A stretch of DNA of 64,000 nucleotides from Thioclava nitratireducens. GTDB taxonomy: Bacteria; Pseudomonadota; Alphaproteobacteria; Rhodobacterales; Rhodobacteraceae. Made by a program: the position numbers and the translations under genes. The notes below the pieces were generated by a model. It saw only the letters and a list, made by a program, of their open reading frames with translations, did no database searches and was not told where the DNA came from. Each line of letters begins with the position of its first letter. The stretch's first letter is position 1. Below are positions 1 to 15,000 of the stretch, in pieces. The stretch spans positions 1,524,501-1,588,500 of the forward strand of contig NZ_CP019437.1 in the NCBI RefSeq assembly GCF_001940525.2, read 5' to 3'.

Positions 1-3000
1 TGAAGCTGAGCTACGAGCCTTACTTCACCATCGAAGGCAGCCTGAGCGACATACTCCCGGCCGAACTGCCTGCGGGCGCGACCAGCGGCAAGATTGGGCG
101 CAACATCTCGATCTTCCTCGGCGACGCGGGCGATCCGAACGATCCCAATGACGATATCGGCCTGCTGATCTCGAACACCACGATCGCGATCTTCGAATTC
201 GGCACCTCCGCCAACCGCAAATTCGCGGTCTATGCGAAGGGCGAGGTTCAGGCGCTGGGCATTCCGGGACTCAATATCTCGGGCACGGTCGAAGTGTGGC
301 TCAACACGTCGGGCACCGCCTTCTCGACCACCGTGACCGGCTTCCCGCTGCTCGAAGGCGGCACCTCGGCCACTCCGGTCGCGATCACCTTCGTCGCCCC
401 GCAGATGGAGCGCGTGAAGGGCTCGGTCGAGATCAGCTTCGGCGTGGCCGAGACCGGCGATCTGCTGGTGATCAGCTCCAACGACGTTCTGTTCAACAAG
501 ACGCCCGATGGCCGGATCTCGGTCGATGCGCCCGAGACCTCGATCACCGTGACGCCGCCGGGAGCCGACAGCTTCGGCATCGAAGGCGCGGCCCAGTTCA
601 GCTTCGGCGGCGCGACCGGCTTCCAGCTGACCGATATGCGGGTGACGGGCTACACGCTCTTTGGCGAGACCGTCTCGGTGACGCCGACGACGAACCTGCG
701 CCCGCTGACCGCCGATATTGCCTCGCCGCTCAATGGCCAGATCATCAATCTCGACGGCTTCACCTATATCGACGTCACTTTCTACAACACCAACCGTCTG
801 GATGCGGATGCCTACCCGGCCTATCCGCTGGGCATCGACCCGGAATCGATCACCGATATCGACCCCGAGTTCACGATCACCGCGCGCTATGGCGACACGA
901 CGGCGGCGATCATGGTCGATGGGGCAGGGGTGCTGGTCGAAGGCACGGCGCGCCCGACCTATCGCTACAAGATCACCACGCCTTTGAGCCTGTCCGCGAA
1001 CACCACCTATGAGGTGCAGTTCCTCGCCAATTCCTGGCGCGATGCCGCCGGAGCGCAAAGCGCTGCCGAATACGAGCGCTTCACGATCCGCAAGACGCCG
1101 GTTCAGAATGCGCCCGCGGCGAACCCGGCGACCGATCCGCAGGATTTGACCACGATCACCGCCGCGCCTTCGATCGAGCTGGCCTCGCCCTTCAATGGCG
1201 CGGTGATCGACAAGTCGATGCTGAACTCGAAGGGCTATATCGACGTCACCTTCGTGCTGCCCAATGGCGAGATCCTCGATGGAGGCTCGATCAATGGCGA
1301 CGAGATCCGCTTCGTGCGCACGGGCGGCGCGTCGAACGTCAATCTGCTGACGAACACCAACGGCACCTATACGGTCGAGAAGATCGGCAAGACGACCTAT
1401 CGCTATTACGTCTTCGCCGAGCCGCCCGCCGCGACCGCCACCGGCACGGGTGTGGTCGGCACGCCGACTTCGACCTCGACCTCGCAGGCGAACCCGGCCT
1501 TCAATGTGGGCGATGTGCAGGTCGAGTTCATCACCGGCACCTGGAAATACACCGATCGCGGCGCCAATCTGGACAGCACCTCCGACGATGTCGTCTACTG
1601 GTTCGGCGGCGAGAACGGCTCGGTCGCGTCGCCCGCGAAGACCACCGCCTATGTGCAGATCTTCAAGGTGCAGGAACTGCCGGCGGCCGAGGCTGCGACC
1701 CCGATCAAGGTCGGTCCGGTCTCGATCCTCGCGCCGAAGGTCGGTCTTGCGAAGCTCGGCTTCAAGGACGGTCTGCTGGTCCTGACGATCTCGGTCGGAG
1801 CGGAAAGCGCTTCGCTCGCCTTCGGTGGCACCGCGACCCAGAATGCCGATGGCACCCAGACCAATAGCGGCGGCACCCAGATCACCCTTACCAACCTGCT
1901 GGTGAAGTTCGATATCGGCATCGATGTGATGGGCGTGATTTCGGGCGGCGGCGACGATCCGGTCGTCTCGCTCACCGGCAAATGGTCGATCACCGCCGAC
2001 AAGCTGACGGGCTCGATCCCCGATGTGGTCCTCTTCGAGGCCGACCGCATCAAGGTCGAATACGATCCCTCTTGGACGGCGCCCGAAACTCCGGTCGCGG
2101 GCACGCCGGAGGGCGCGGGGCAGGAGATCATCAAGATCGACACGATCAAGGTCACCTTCCCGAAATTCGGTATCGCGGGCCAGATCACGACCTTTGAGGG
2201 CGTGCGCGGCCTCACGATCTACGACAACGGCTTCCGCATCGGGCGCGGCGAGATCATCTATTCGGGCACCGGCGCGGGCTCGGGCACCGGCACCGGCGCG
2301 GTCCAGCGCACCGACGGCGCGACCGGCAAGATCAAGTTCGGCTCGATCCTCGAATTCGACGATCTGCGCATCGGCGTCACCGACTTCTCGCTGATCTTCG
2401 GCCAAGAGGTGACTTTCGACGGCACGATCTATGTCGGCTCTGGCGGGGCGACCTTCGCGCCGGGCAAGGCGATCAACGCCAAGGTCACCGACCGCGTCTC
2501 GGGCGAGGATGTGAACGACACGCTGGCGCTGAAGGCGGGCCTGACCTTCACCGATGGCGTGGTCGACGGCTTCATCTTCGAGCTCGACACCTTCGAGATC
2601 AATATCGGCTCGGTCCTCAAGCTGAAGGGTGTGGGCCTGTCGCTCGACACCGGGGCAGCCGATGACGAGGAGCTGATCAGCTTCGTGTCGATCGGCGCGG
2701 AACTGAAGATCGGTTCGCTGAACCTCTCGGGCGAGGCGCGGCAGTTCGCCTTCCTCGGCGACGGCACCTTCGTCACCAAGCAGGGCTTCGGCGTCTTCAT
2801 CGGCGTGGGCGGCGCCTCCGGGGCGAACTTCAAATGGCCGAGCTGGCTGCCGATCAAGATCACCGAGATCGGCGTGCAATGGCCCGACATTCAGGCCGAC
2901 CCGAGCGATTTCGTCCTGACCTTGTCGGCGTCGATCACCGGGCTGCAGGGCTATGACGGGCTGACCTTCGAGGGCACGGTCGAGGGTATCCGCATCGATG

Positions 3001-6000
3001 TGGGCCTTCTGCTGGAAGGCAAATTCCCGATAATCGGCATAGACTCGATCGGCGTGAAGATCGGCGGCAACGCGTTCGGCGGCGAAATCGAGGGGGCGCT
3101 GATCGGCGGCATCATTCGGATCGGCGACGGCAATCAGGTGCTCTCCACCTTCGACCTGACCACCCCAGTGAAAGATCGCATCTTCTTTATCGGGGTCGAG
3201 GCGGGCTTCTCGTTCTCGGGCCTGGGCGGCTTCACCATCCGCTTCGCGCTGTCGGAACTGGGCCCGCTGGGCGTCCTGGTCTCGGGTTCGGTTCCCGGCG
3301 GTATCCTGCTCGAGCCGAATTCGGGCCTTGCGATCAACGACTTCACCGGCGGGGTGGACTTCTTCAAGTCGCTGCCCGACATCACCGATCCCGAAGAGCT
3401 CAACGGTCCCGATTTCGCGCTCCCGCTGAACGTCTCGGTCGATGACTGGCTGAACTCGGTGCAGCAGCAGGTGGTGAACCAGTATATCGCGATCCAGAAC
3501 GGCTCGGCGGCGGGCGGCGGGTTTGCTGCGGCCTTCACCTCGCCGATGATCATCACCGGCTCGGCCAAGCTTTATTCGATCTACACCTCGCAGGCGGTGT
3601 TCAACGGTCAGGTCACGATCAAGATCTCGACCGACGGCAAGATCCTCGTGATCGGCCAACTCAACTTCGCCGCCGACAACCTGTCGCTCTCGGCGCGGCT
3701 CTACGCGAACCTGTCGAAGATCGCGTCCGGCGAGGCGACAATCCTTCTGCTTGTGAAGATTCCAGATCAGCTGGATCTGCTGACGATCAAGGGTTCGCTG
3801 CAGTTCGGCTTCAAGGACATCCTTGGCGAGGCCACGCAATTCGCCGTGGTCGAAGAGCAGGCCGCGACGCCGACGCAGCGCCTTGACGGGCCGAGCGATG
3901 GTGGCGTCACCGGCGTCGGCAACTTCAACGAGCGCGCCTATATCGACATCACCTTCCCGACGGTGAACGGTGCGACGGTGGATGCGGCCTCGGTTCTCGA
4001 CCTGACGCCGGAATTCGAGATCAAGGGTGGTGACTTCGCTCTCGACAACACGCAGGCGCCTGCGCAGGTCAGTGACGACACGTTCCGCTTCTGGCTGACC
4101 GGTTCGGGCAATGTGGACTCGGTAACGTATGAATTCCTGTTCCAGGCCTGGTCCTACACCGAGACCGCGACGAACCAGACGGTCTATGCGCCCGAGGACA
4201 CCTCGATCCAGAGCGGCGTCCCGGCTGTCGCGGGCCCGTGGGTCGATATCAAATTCATCGCCGAGATCGGCGGCGAGATCACCGCCGAGACTCTCGCCGC
4301 GATCGCGGCCAATGCGGTGGCGCCGTTCAAGCTGTTCAATGACAATGGCGACGAGATCGACATCCTTGGGGCCATCGCGATCGGCGGCGGCAAGGTGCGT
4401 TACTTCATCGATACTTCCGACCCCGACCTGACGAACAAGCAACTCGCCGTTGGCGACTACACCGTGCGTTTCGCCGCGGACACCTGGGTCAGCCAGACCG
4501 GCAAGAACAACACCGTCACGCCCGATGCCGTGTTCTCGGTGGTCGAGCCCGAAGCCTCGCTCAGCGCGCCCTATCAGCTGGACGGCGACGGCTACACCGT
4601 CGACGTGAACCTCGCCAATGCCGATCAGCGTATCATCGTGACCTTCGATCCGGCGGGCAGCGGCTCGCTCGATTACGCCTCGATCCTCGATCCCGGAGCC
4701 GAGTTCACGCTGACCCGCACCGGTAATGCGGATGGCACGACGGCCAACACCGCGATCGATATCTCCAACGCGCCGGACCCGGTCGCTATGTTCATGAACG
4801 CCGACGGCACGGCGAGCCTGAAGAAGCTCGGTCTCGATGCCGAGGGCCGGATCGTCGCGTCCGACAGTGCGGATTATGACCACGCGTTGCCCGGCAATGG
4901 CGCCGAACTCTATGCGCTGCTCAAGAAAGAGGGCATCACGCAATTCGCCTATGCCATCACGACAGCGAATTTCGACTTCGCACCGGGCACCTACACGCTC
5001 ACCTTCAACGGCGAATGGAAGGATGCGGCGGGCAATGCAGGCGCCACCGGTGACAGCGTCATCACCGTCGAAGGCGCGACCGCAATCATGGCCGATCCGG
5101 GCGCGGGCGCCGCGATCGACGTGAACCTGCTCAACGGCCGCAACTATATAGACATCCAGTTCCCGGACGTGCCCGACAGCGATTTCGTCTATGACGCGGC
5201 CTCGATCACCGATGGCGGTGCGGAGTTCACGCTGAGCGGCGCGGGCCTCGGCACTGTGCAGATCGACGATGGTGTGGCCCCGGTCCGCGTGGGCGGCACC
5301 GACGCGGCCCCGGTCTATCGCTACTGGCTCACCGGCAGCTTCGACAGCAGCAAGACCTATGGCGATCTCACCATCTCCGCGGTCGAACAGGGTTGGTCCT
5401 ACCACTATTCCGACAGCGCGAACCCGACGACTGACCCCGAGATCAAGAGCGGCGAAGACGGTCTGGGCGTGGTGGCCAATCTCGAGATCACCGAGGGTTC
5501 GGTCGAGATCACCTTCACCAATATCCCGGCGGGCTACGTGCTCGACCCGGCTTCGGTGCTCGACCTCGCCGCCGAGTTCGCCGTGCAGACCGACACGGTA
5601 GAGACTTCGCGCCTGAGCGGCGGCACCTTCCGTGTCGAACTGGGCGAGGGTGCGCCGGCGCTGCTGCAAAACGATGCGAATGATCCGACGAAGATCTCCT
5701 TCATCTACTCGCTGCAGACCTTCATCGATGAGACCAACTCGGCGCAGCCCGCGTCGCTCACCGGCGATCTCTATCCGCAGACGATCACGCTGACGCTGGA
5801 TATCACCTCGATCTCCTTCTTTGCGACGACAGCGCAAAGCGCTCCGACCATCGTGGTCAAGAGCGGTTCGACCTATCCTACGGCCGATAGCACCGCCAAC
5901 CTGCCGGGTGACCGCACCTATTTCGATATCGCACTGAGCGGGGCTTACGGCGAGGACATCACCGATCAACTGGCGATCGGCGACGTCACCGTGACCGGCC

Positions 6001-9000
6001 TGACAATCACCGAGCTGATGGATATGGGCGGCACGATCCGCGTCTTCGCGGACGGCTCGCTCGGGATCGGCAGCCATGACGTGACGCTGGCGGCGAACAG
6101 CTTCGGCGATGCGGCCAAGAACCGTGTCCAGACGCTGTCCTTCACCGTTTCGGGCCCGCAGGGCGATCTGGTCGATCCGGCGAACGAGGGCAGCACGGGG
6201 CTCGGTGACGTCAACGGGCGCGGCTATGTCGACCTGCATTTCGAGCGTCCGGTCGGCGGCGCGCTCGATGTGGGCTCGATCACCGATCTCGCGCCGGAAT
6301 TCACCTTCGGCGGCAGCGGTTCGATCACCTTCGACGATACACTCGCCCCGGTCTGGCTGAACCCGCAGGCGACCTCGGGCGACTATATCTTCCGCTACTT
6401 CACCACCGGCGCGGCTGCGGCGAACACCACGATCTCGCGCATCGCGACGATCGAGGATCAGCCGACGGTTCTGCGCGCCGATGGCACGGCCGACGATGCG
6501 ACCGGCCCGGTGTCCTTCGATGCCAGCACGCTTTCGGTGGCCTTCATCGACGTGCGCTACACGCCGACCTATGGCGACGAGATCGACTTCGGCACTCTGG
6601 GCGACGAGATCAGCTTCTCGGGCGCGGGTGCCAATGGCGTCACCGTTTCCTCGGCGCTGGTCGTGGGCGACGGACTGACCGTGCGCTACTTCCTCTCGGG
6701 CAAGTTCACCGCAGGCTCGGTGCAGGTCGACTATGCCGCAGCGAGCTTCGGTTCGGGCAGCTATGACAATGACGCGAAGACCCAGAGCTTCCGTCTCGTC
6801 CAACTCGGTGCGAGCCTGACCGACCCGGTCCAAGGCGCCTCGGTGGGGCAGGCGCCCTTGAACGAGCGCGGTTTCGTCGACGTCACCTTCGAGCTGCCGA
6901 GCTACGCCACCGGCATCGATCTCGAGAGCATCACCGATGCGGGCGCCGAGGTTATCCTGAGCGCGACGGGCTACACGATCGAAGTCGATGACAGCCAGGT
7001 GCCGACCTACATGGGCGACGACGCGAACGGCAACCCGATCTTCCGCATCTGGTACCTGGGCGACTTCGCGGGTTCGAACCTCGACGACAACGTCTCGGTC
7101 GAATTCATCTCGGGTAGCTTCGACTGGCTCGGCACCGATGGCGGCACCATCAAGGCGATCACCGCGACCAATAGCGAAGATCTGGTGGTGACGACCGGCA
7201 AGATCGGTCTGGGTGCCAGTGCGCCGACGGCGACCTATGTGGCGCTCTCGCTCGGCACGAGCCAGACGCTGACCGATAGCAGCCTTGCGATCACGGACTT
7301 CACGCTGACCGATATCGACGGCAACTCGATCACGATCACGGGGATCCAAGCCCGCGGTCCCCCAGGCGAGTTCGCTGTGACCTTCGACACCGCCGACGCC
7401 GCCGACGGCGCGGTGCTGACCCTGACCTATGCGGCGGGTGCGTGGACCTACGGGACCGCTGCCTCCGAGGCGATCGATCCGACGACGCTCTCGATCAAGC
7501 CCACCGACACCGCTTCCTATATCGACATCACCTTCGACACGCTGGGCGATCCGAGCCTCAACGCGCTCTATGCGATTGACGCGGCGACGATCGACGGCGA
7601 CGAGTTCACCTTCGGCGGGACAGGCGGGGCCAACCTCGATCTGCTGGATCTCACCCCGACCGACATGGGTGACGGCACCTTCCGCTATTATGTCTCGCGC
7701 GAATTCGGCCTCGGCACGGTCACGGTTTCCTTCAACGAGGGCAGCTGGTCCGACCTGCAGGGCAACGAGGGTGGTGCGAGCCAGCAGAGCTTCCGCGTCA
7801 TCGACCAGATGCAGGAAGGCGGCCAGCCCGGCGCCGATGCCGACCCGGCCACCACCCGCGTCTTCTTCATCCGCGTCTCCGGCTCGATCACGCTGAACTC
7901 GGCGGGCATCACCGACGAGCCGCTGATCAAGCTGAGCGCCCAGGCCGAACTGACCTTCGGCGATTACATCAAGGCCGACGGCTCCAAGGTCTTCCGCTTC
8001 GCGCTCGAAGCCTCGGGCACGATCGAGGTCTACAAGCTCGGCAATATCGGCTCGGCCGCGGCGCGCTTCGTGCTGGAAACGGGCGGCCTGTCGAGCGGCC
8101 TGCCGCAGTTCTGGGGCGTGGCCACCATCCAGCCGAACTTCGAAGCGCTCAACGAATACGGCGTCTGGATCAAGGGCAACGCGACCCTGATGATCAACAT
8201 GTCGGGCGAGGACAAGGTCGAGACCCTGTCGCTCGAAGGCATCCTCGGCGATCAGCTTGAGCGCACCGCTGGCGGTGATGACACGGTGGCCGTGGCGGAT
8301 CTCGGCGCGCTGCCGAGCCAGGCCAACGAAGGCTTCTACCAGAAGCAGGCGATAAGCACGGAAGTGCGCACGACCTTCGCCCAGTTCGGCGTCACGCTCA
8401 GCTCGGAGGCCAAGATCGAACTGGTGCGCGAACTGAACACCCAGTCGCGCTGGCGGATCACCGATGGCGGGTCGATCTACTTCATCGAAAGCCTCGACGG
8501 CACCGCGACGCTGCATTCCGAAGACCAGACCTACGAGTTGTCGCGCAACTCGGTCGTCTTCTATATCGGCGGCGCGATCAAGCTGACCGATCAGAACGCG
8601 AACGACCCGGATGTCGACACGAGCGTCAACGTCTATGCCGAGCTGACCGGCGCCTTCTACCTGAAGATTTCGCAAGACCGGGTCGAGGTCTTCGTCGCGG
8701 CAAGCGCCAACGTCTTCAACGTGATTTCTGGTCAGGCTGTCGGTCTTCTGATCATCGACTTCGGCACCGCCCCGGGCAGCGCCTTCGGTGTTGCGGGCAG
8801 CCTGTCGCTCGAACTGAGTGTGGGCGATGTCGACGGCGGCAGCGGCACGGCTGCGGCGAACAATGCCGGCAGCTTCGGCAATATCGCGGCGGATATCTTC
8901 CGTTTCGAGGCCGAGGTGATGGTGCTCTTCAACACCACCGGCATCAACCAGGTCTTCGATGTGCCCGACGCGCTCGTGCCGTTCCTGCCCGTGAACGTGC

Positions 9001-12000
9001 CGACGACCTTCGAGATTTTCGACCGTCCGCCGATCCTGGGCCAGAACGAGCCGGATACGACGAAATCCGCGGGCGCCTATTTCGTGGTCCAGATCAGCGG
9101 CTCGGTGACGCTCTTCGATACGGTGACGCTGAACGGCTTCCTGTCGGTGACGGGCACCGGAGACTCCGTGACGATCCAAGGGACAGTCTCCGGCCGGATC
9201 GAGAACTTCGGCGCGGTCGAGGGGATGCTCTATCTCGAGGCGAATATCGGCGCGAGCGATCCGGGCGTGGTCGGGCGGGCGCAGCTGTCGCTGGTCGGCG
9301 GGCTGGAGCTTCCGGGCGTCAGCCTTGGCGGGTCGCTCTCGATCATGCTCGAATTCAACACCTACGCGACGACGCAGGATCGCTACACGATCGTCACGCA
9401 GAGCGAATATGACGCTCTGGTTCTTGCGGGCGATGCGACCGCCAACACGGATGGCACCTTCTATTACGGCACGATCTCGGTCGAGAACGGGCTGTTCCTG
9501 AAGGTCACCGGTACGCTGGTCGTCTCGGATGTGATCGAACTGACGGGCGTCTTCACCTTCCGCATCGGCACCGCGCCCGATTTCGAACTGGTCGCAACGC
9601 TGGATGTGCAGGCGAAGCTCGTGGGCGTGGCCGAATTCGGTCTGACCGGCGGTCTCGTGATCGCGGATGGCGGGCTGGTGATCTATGCCGAAATCGATCT
9701 CAACCTCGACCTTGCGGGCGTCATCACCGTGACTGGCGACGCGACCTTCCAGCTCAACACCTTCTCCAGCGCGCGCACCCTCGAGATCCCGACCATCAAT
9801 ACAAGCGGTCAGGAGAGCACGATCTCGGTCACCGTGGCCTCGGGCTTCAGCCTCGAGATCGTCGGCTCGGTGAACTTCATCAATCTCGCGACCGCCTCGG
9901 GCCGCGTCTTTATCGGCCTCAACGCGAGCGAGTTCCGCGTCGAGTTCGACGTGACCTTCGGTCTTGCGGGCCTCAACGTCTCGGCGGCGGGTGGCGCGGT
10001 GCTGTTCTTCAACTCCAGCACTGGTGAACTCGACGGTCTCGCGTTGCTCCTCGATGTCAGCATCAACGCCAATATCGCGCTGGTGATCGACATCGAAGCC
10101 AACGGCAAGCTGATGCTCAACACGGTCGGCCGCGACGTGACGATCTCGGGCCGAGTGCTGCAGGCGAGCAGTTTCGTGCTCGATCTCAGCGGTAAGGTCG
10201 AGTTCCTGAAGGTCCTCAAGTTCGACGCGGGCTTCCGGATCGAAGTGGTGCAGAACGACTGGCGCGTGGACTTCTATGCCAGCATGGACTTCTTCGGCCT
10301 CGCCACGATGAGCGTGAACGGCTGGTTCAACTCGGATGGCTATTTCGACCTCTCGCTGAGCGGTCGCCTCGTGCTGGGCTCGAACAGCTTCGGCCTGACG
10401 GGCAACTTCTCGATCCGGGTCTATTACCTCTTCGACGATGCGGCGGACGTCTACAAGCTCGGTGTGTCGGGCTCGGCCTCGGTTTCGCTACGCGCCTTCA
10501 ACATCAGCTGGGCCACGGTTTCGATCAGCTTCTCGGCCACCGCGACCGGCACCGGCCGCGTGCCGATCGTGATCTCGGCCAGTGCGAGCGTGAAGGTGCT
10601 CTTCGTGAAGGTCTCGGTAAGCATGTCCTTCACCGTGGGCTATGTCGAATTCCCGACCCCGATCTATCTCGCGGGGGATCTGAACGGCGACACCAATTCG
10701 GGCACCTACAAGGATTGGGATGACACCTCCACGATCCTCGTGCTGAACATGGGCGACGCGAATACCAAGCGCGGCATCGGCGAAGCGACGGCGGGCGAGA
10801 CCTATATCATCGAGGCCGTCACCCCGGTCGTGAACGGCGCGCAGACGATCCGCGTGATCTATTCGGGCCGCGAGCAGGTCTTTGAGCACGTCCATGAAAT
10901 CCGCGGCTATGGCGGATCCGGCGACGACCTGCTGGTCGTGCGCGACGGCGTCGCCGTGCCGATCCTCTTCGTGGGCGGCGCGGGTGTCGATACCGTGGCC
11001 TACGAGGGCGACGGTCAGGTTACGATCAACTCGGCCTCCGAAGGCGGCACTGCGGGCGATCTGGGCGATCAGATCAGCATCGGCAGCGGCGTCGCGGCTG
11101 GCTCGATCATCTACGGCTCGGGCGCGAATGACCGGATCGTCTCGGATGCGCTGGTGCCGATCACGATCTACGCGCTCGGTGGCGATGACGTGGTGCTGCA
11201 GAACGGCACGGGCGTCGCTACGATCTACGGCGGCACCGGCGCGGACCGCCTGATCGGTGGCGCGGCAGCGGATGTGATCGATGGCGAGGGCGGCGCGGAC
11301 GAGATCGATGGTCGCGGCGGCGCGAACACGATCAACGGCGGCACTGGTAATGACCGCATCTTCCGCAATCTCGCCTCCGATGGCATCGAGATGATCGACG
11401 GCGGCGGGGGCACCGATACAATACTGCTTTACGGCACGGCCAACCCCGACACGGTCACGGTCGGCCAGAAGCCCGCCAACTCCGGCATCCTGCAGGCGCT
11501 CGACGCTGATGGCAGCGGGTTTGAGGCCGACGGTGTCGAGGGGCTGATCATCCATCTGCTTGGCGGCACGGATACGCTGACGGTCAACCCCCTTGGCCAG
11601 ACCGATCTGAACACGATGCGCATCGACGACGATCTGGTCGTGGAATCCGCCGATCCCTCGAAGGATGTGGCCGAGATCGACGGTGCGAGCGACGGTGTGG
11701 CCGATGCGGTGATCTTCAACGGCACCGGTGGCGCCGATACCTTCACGCTGAAGGCGGGTGCGGTGGCCGATCAGGAATTCACCCTCGTCGCCGCCTGGTC
11801 GACCGGCACCGTGACCGTCACCTTCGACGACACGATCCGCGCCAAGGGCGACACGTTGCGCATCTCGGCGGCGGGCGGCAATGACAAGATCACCGCCGGC
11901 CCGGCCGTCGCAGCGGGCGACCCGGCCAATGCGACGCCACTGACCCATGACCTGATCGCGCTGACGCTGGAAGGGCAGGGCGGCAACGACCGGATCATCG

Positions 12001-15000
12001 GCTCGATCTTCAACGACGTGATCGATGGCGGCGCGGGCTCGGACACCGTGACCGGCGGCGAGGGGCTCGACATCTTCCGCGACACCGAAGAGGCGAACGA
12101 GACCGATACGCTGATCGAGGTCTTCGCGGGCGAGGATATGGGCCTCTACGAGAGCCTGTTCCTGGTGGGCAAGGTCTTCCAGGCTGATGGTTCCACGGCC
12201 TATGCGGACGGCACGACCGATGGCGCGATGGTGCCGGGCGACGCCGATCTGTGGAGCACCTCCGGTATTGGCGCGGGCCAGACCACGGTGGAGCGTCTGA
12301 ACGGCATCTTCGAGGCGGTCTATCTGACCGGCGGCGACGGCGTCAACAACACCTTCGTCGTCAACGACCTAAGCGGTTCGGTCACTGTGGGCGGTCTGGC
12401 CATCGGCGTCAGCGCCTTCAACGGCACGGTCACGCTCGACAACAAGGGGTCGGATGCGAGCGGCGATCTGGAGCATTACATCATCGCGGCCCCGCTCGGT
12501 TCGGGCTTCACCGTCCATATTACGGACAGCAGCACCACCGACGCCGACAAACTGGTCTATCTGGGCTCGCAGGGGGACGACTACGTCGCGCTGTCGGTGG
12601 GCCTGATGACCGTGTCGCGCTACACCAACGCGGCGAACAAGGTGCTGGGCGCGGCGGCTGTCAGCATCGATCACAGCAATCTCGACGTGATCGAGGTGGA
12701 TACCCGCGAGGGGTCCGACGTGATCGCCGTCACCGCGACCGATCTGCCGATCTATATCAACAGCGGCATCGGCGACGACGTGATCAACCTCGGCTCCGCC
12801 GCCTCGTCGGAGCCGGGCACCGCCCCGCTGGGCGGCACGCTCTCGGGGATTGCCGCGCTGATCCAGATCGACGCCTATGACACCTATAGCGGCCCGATCC
12901 TCGCCGATCGCGGCAGTGACACGCTCAACATCGACGACAGCGGCAATACCGGCGCGACCAACGGGGTGATCGGGCTGGAAGATCGCACGGCGGTCGAAGG
13001 CTTCATCTTCGTGGACGGCTTCACCGCCGCGACCGCGGGCATCCGCTACATCGCGCTCGAAAACGTCAATGTCGATCTGGGCGACGGCGTGAACGACGTC
13101 ACCCTCAAGTCGACCGGCAAGCGCGACGTGACGACGCTCGAGACCCGCGACGGCGCCGATATCATCAAGGTCTTCGCGATCAATGGCCCGACTACGATCG
13201 ACACCGGCGCGGGCGACGACGCGGTCACCGTCACCGATGACGATCCCGACACGCCGCTGGCCAATGACGGCACGCTGAACGCGATCCTCTTCGGCTACCT
13301 GACGATCGATGCGGGCGCGAACGATCCGGTCACCTACACGGTCGACGGTACCATCGTGAACCATGGCGATACGCTGATCGTGTCCGATGCGGGCGACACG
13401 CTACCCGATCAGGGCGGCTATCTCAGCGGCACCGAGATCGTCGGCCTCGGCATGACGCTGGGCGTGGTCTATGCGGGCTTTGAGGAGCTGGAGCTGTCGC
13501 TCAGCAACGGCAATAACGGCTTCCACGTCTCGGATACCCATGCGGGCATCACCACGCTGAACACCGGCGACGAGACCGCGACCGGAGATGCGACCTCGGA
13601 TGCGATCACCATCGAGAAGATCTCGGGCCGCACCTTCCTCAACCTCGGGGCGGGTAACGATCTGGTGCAGGTCAACTACTACGCCGACGGCGCCCAGACC
13701 TTCCTAAACGGCATCGACGGGTTCGAGCTGGATATCGACGGTCAGGCGGGCAGCGACCTCTATGACATCGGTCTGGCGAGCGCGGGCAACTCCACGATCC
13801 GCATCCTCGATACCGGTACCGCCTTCGACGGGATCGACCGCGCCGAAATCCGCGGCACCGACGGGCGCGACCTGTTCCTGTTCCGCGCCAATCATGACCT
13901 CGATGTAGGCGTGGTCGCGGCGCTGCCGATCGCCGAGGATGGCACGATTCTCAACACCGTGGTCGAGCGGGTGGAATACAACTCCGCCATCGACGCCGAT
14001 CTGCGGGTCTTCGGGCGCGCGGGCAATGACCTCTTCGTCTTCGACGACACGCTCGCGGGCGTTCAGGCCTTCGGCGATGCGGGCGACGACACGTTCCAGA
14101 TCGGCCAGCTCTTCGCCTCCTTCCGAGACGAGCAGAACCCCTATAACGGCCTGAGCGGCATCGACTATTACGAGACCACGCAGGTCACAGTCGGCTTTCT
14201 GTCGAACGGCGTCAGCTTCGACACCACGATCCGCGGCGGCGACGGCGAGGACAGCTTCACCGTCTACTCGAACAAGGCCGAGCTGTTCCTCTATGGCGAG
14301 GCCGACGACGACACGTTCCAGGTCCGCTCCTTCGTCCGCGTCGACCCGAACGACCCGGCCGCGCCCTTCACCAACATCAATGGCGGGCAGGGCGCCGACT
14401 TCATCCAATACGCGGTGAACGCGCCGGTCCGCATCGATGGCGGCGACGGCTTCGACACGATGACCGTGATCGGCACCGAGATGGGCGACGACTACGTCAT
14501 CACCAAGAATGGCGTCTATGGCGGCGGGCTGTTCATCTCCTACACGGGTATGGAGAAGCTGGTGGTCGATGCGCTGCAGGGCAACGACACCTTCTTCATC
14601 GAGAGCACCTCCGAGGGCGTGCTGCTGGAGATCGTGGGCGGTCTGGGCTCGGATAGCGTGAACCTTGGCGGCTCGGATCTCGACGGTGTCACCGAGGGCG
14701 GCGCGATCACCGTCGTGTCGAACGGCCTCAACGGCCATAGCGGGTTGATCCAGACCACGGTCGACAGCACCGATCCGCGCTATCAGGCGATCTGGGCGCA
14801 GGATCCGGTTTCGCAGATCAAGGACAATGACGCGCCCGATCTGGTCTTCTTTAACGCCGATGGCGAGGCGGGCTCCAGCGTGCTGCGCGTCTTCGAGGCC
14901 GCAACAGCCGATCCGACCATGTCGGTCACCCGCTACGCGATCGCATTGTCGCGCGCGCCGGACGAAGACGTCTACATCACGATCTCGCCGACGCTGGGCA

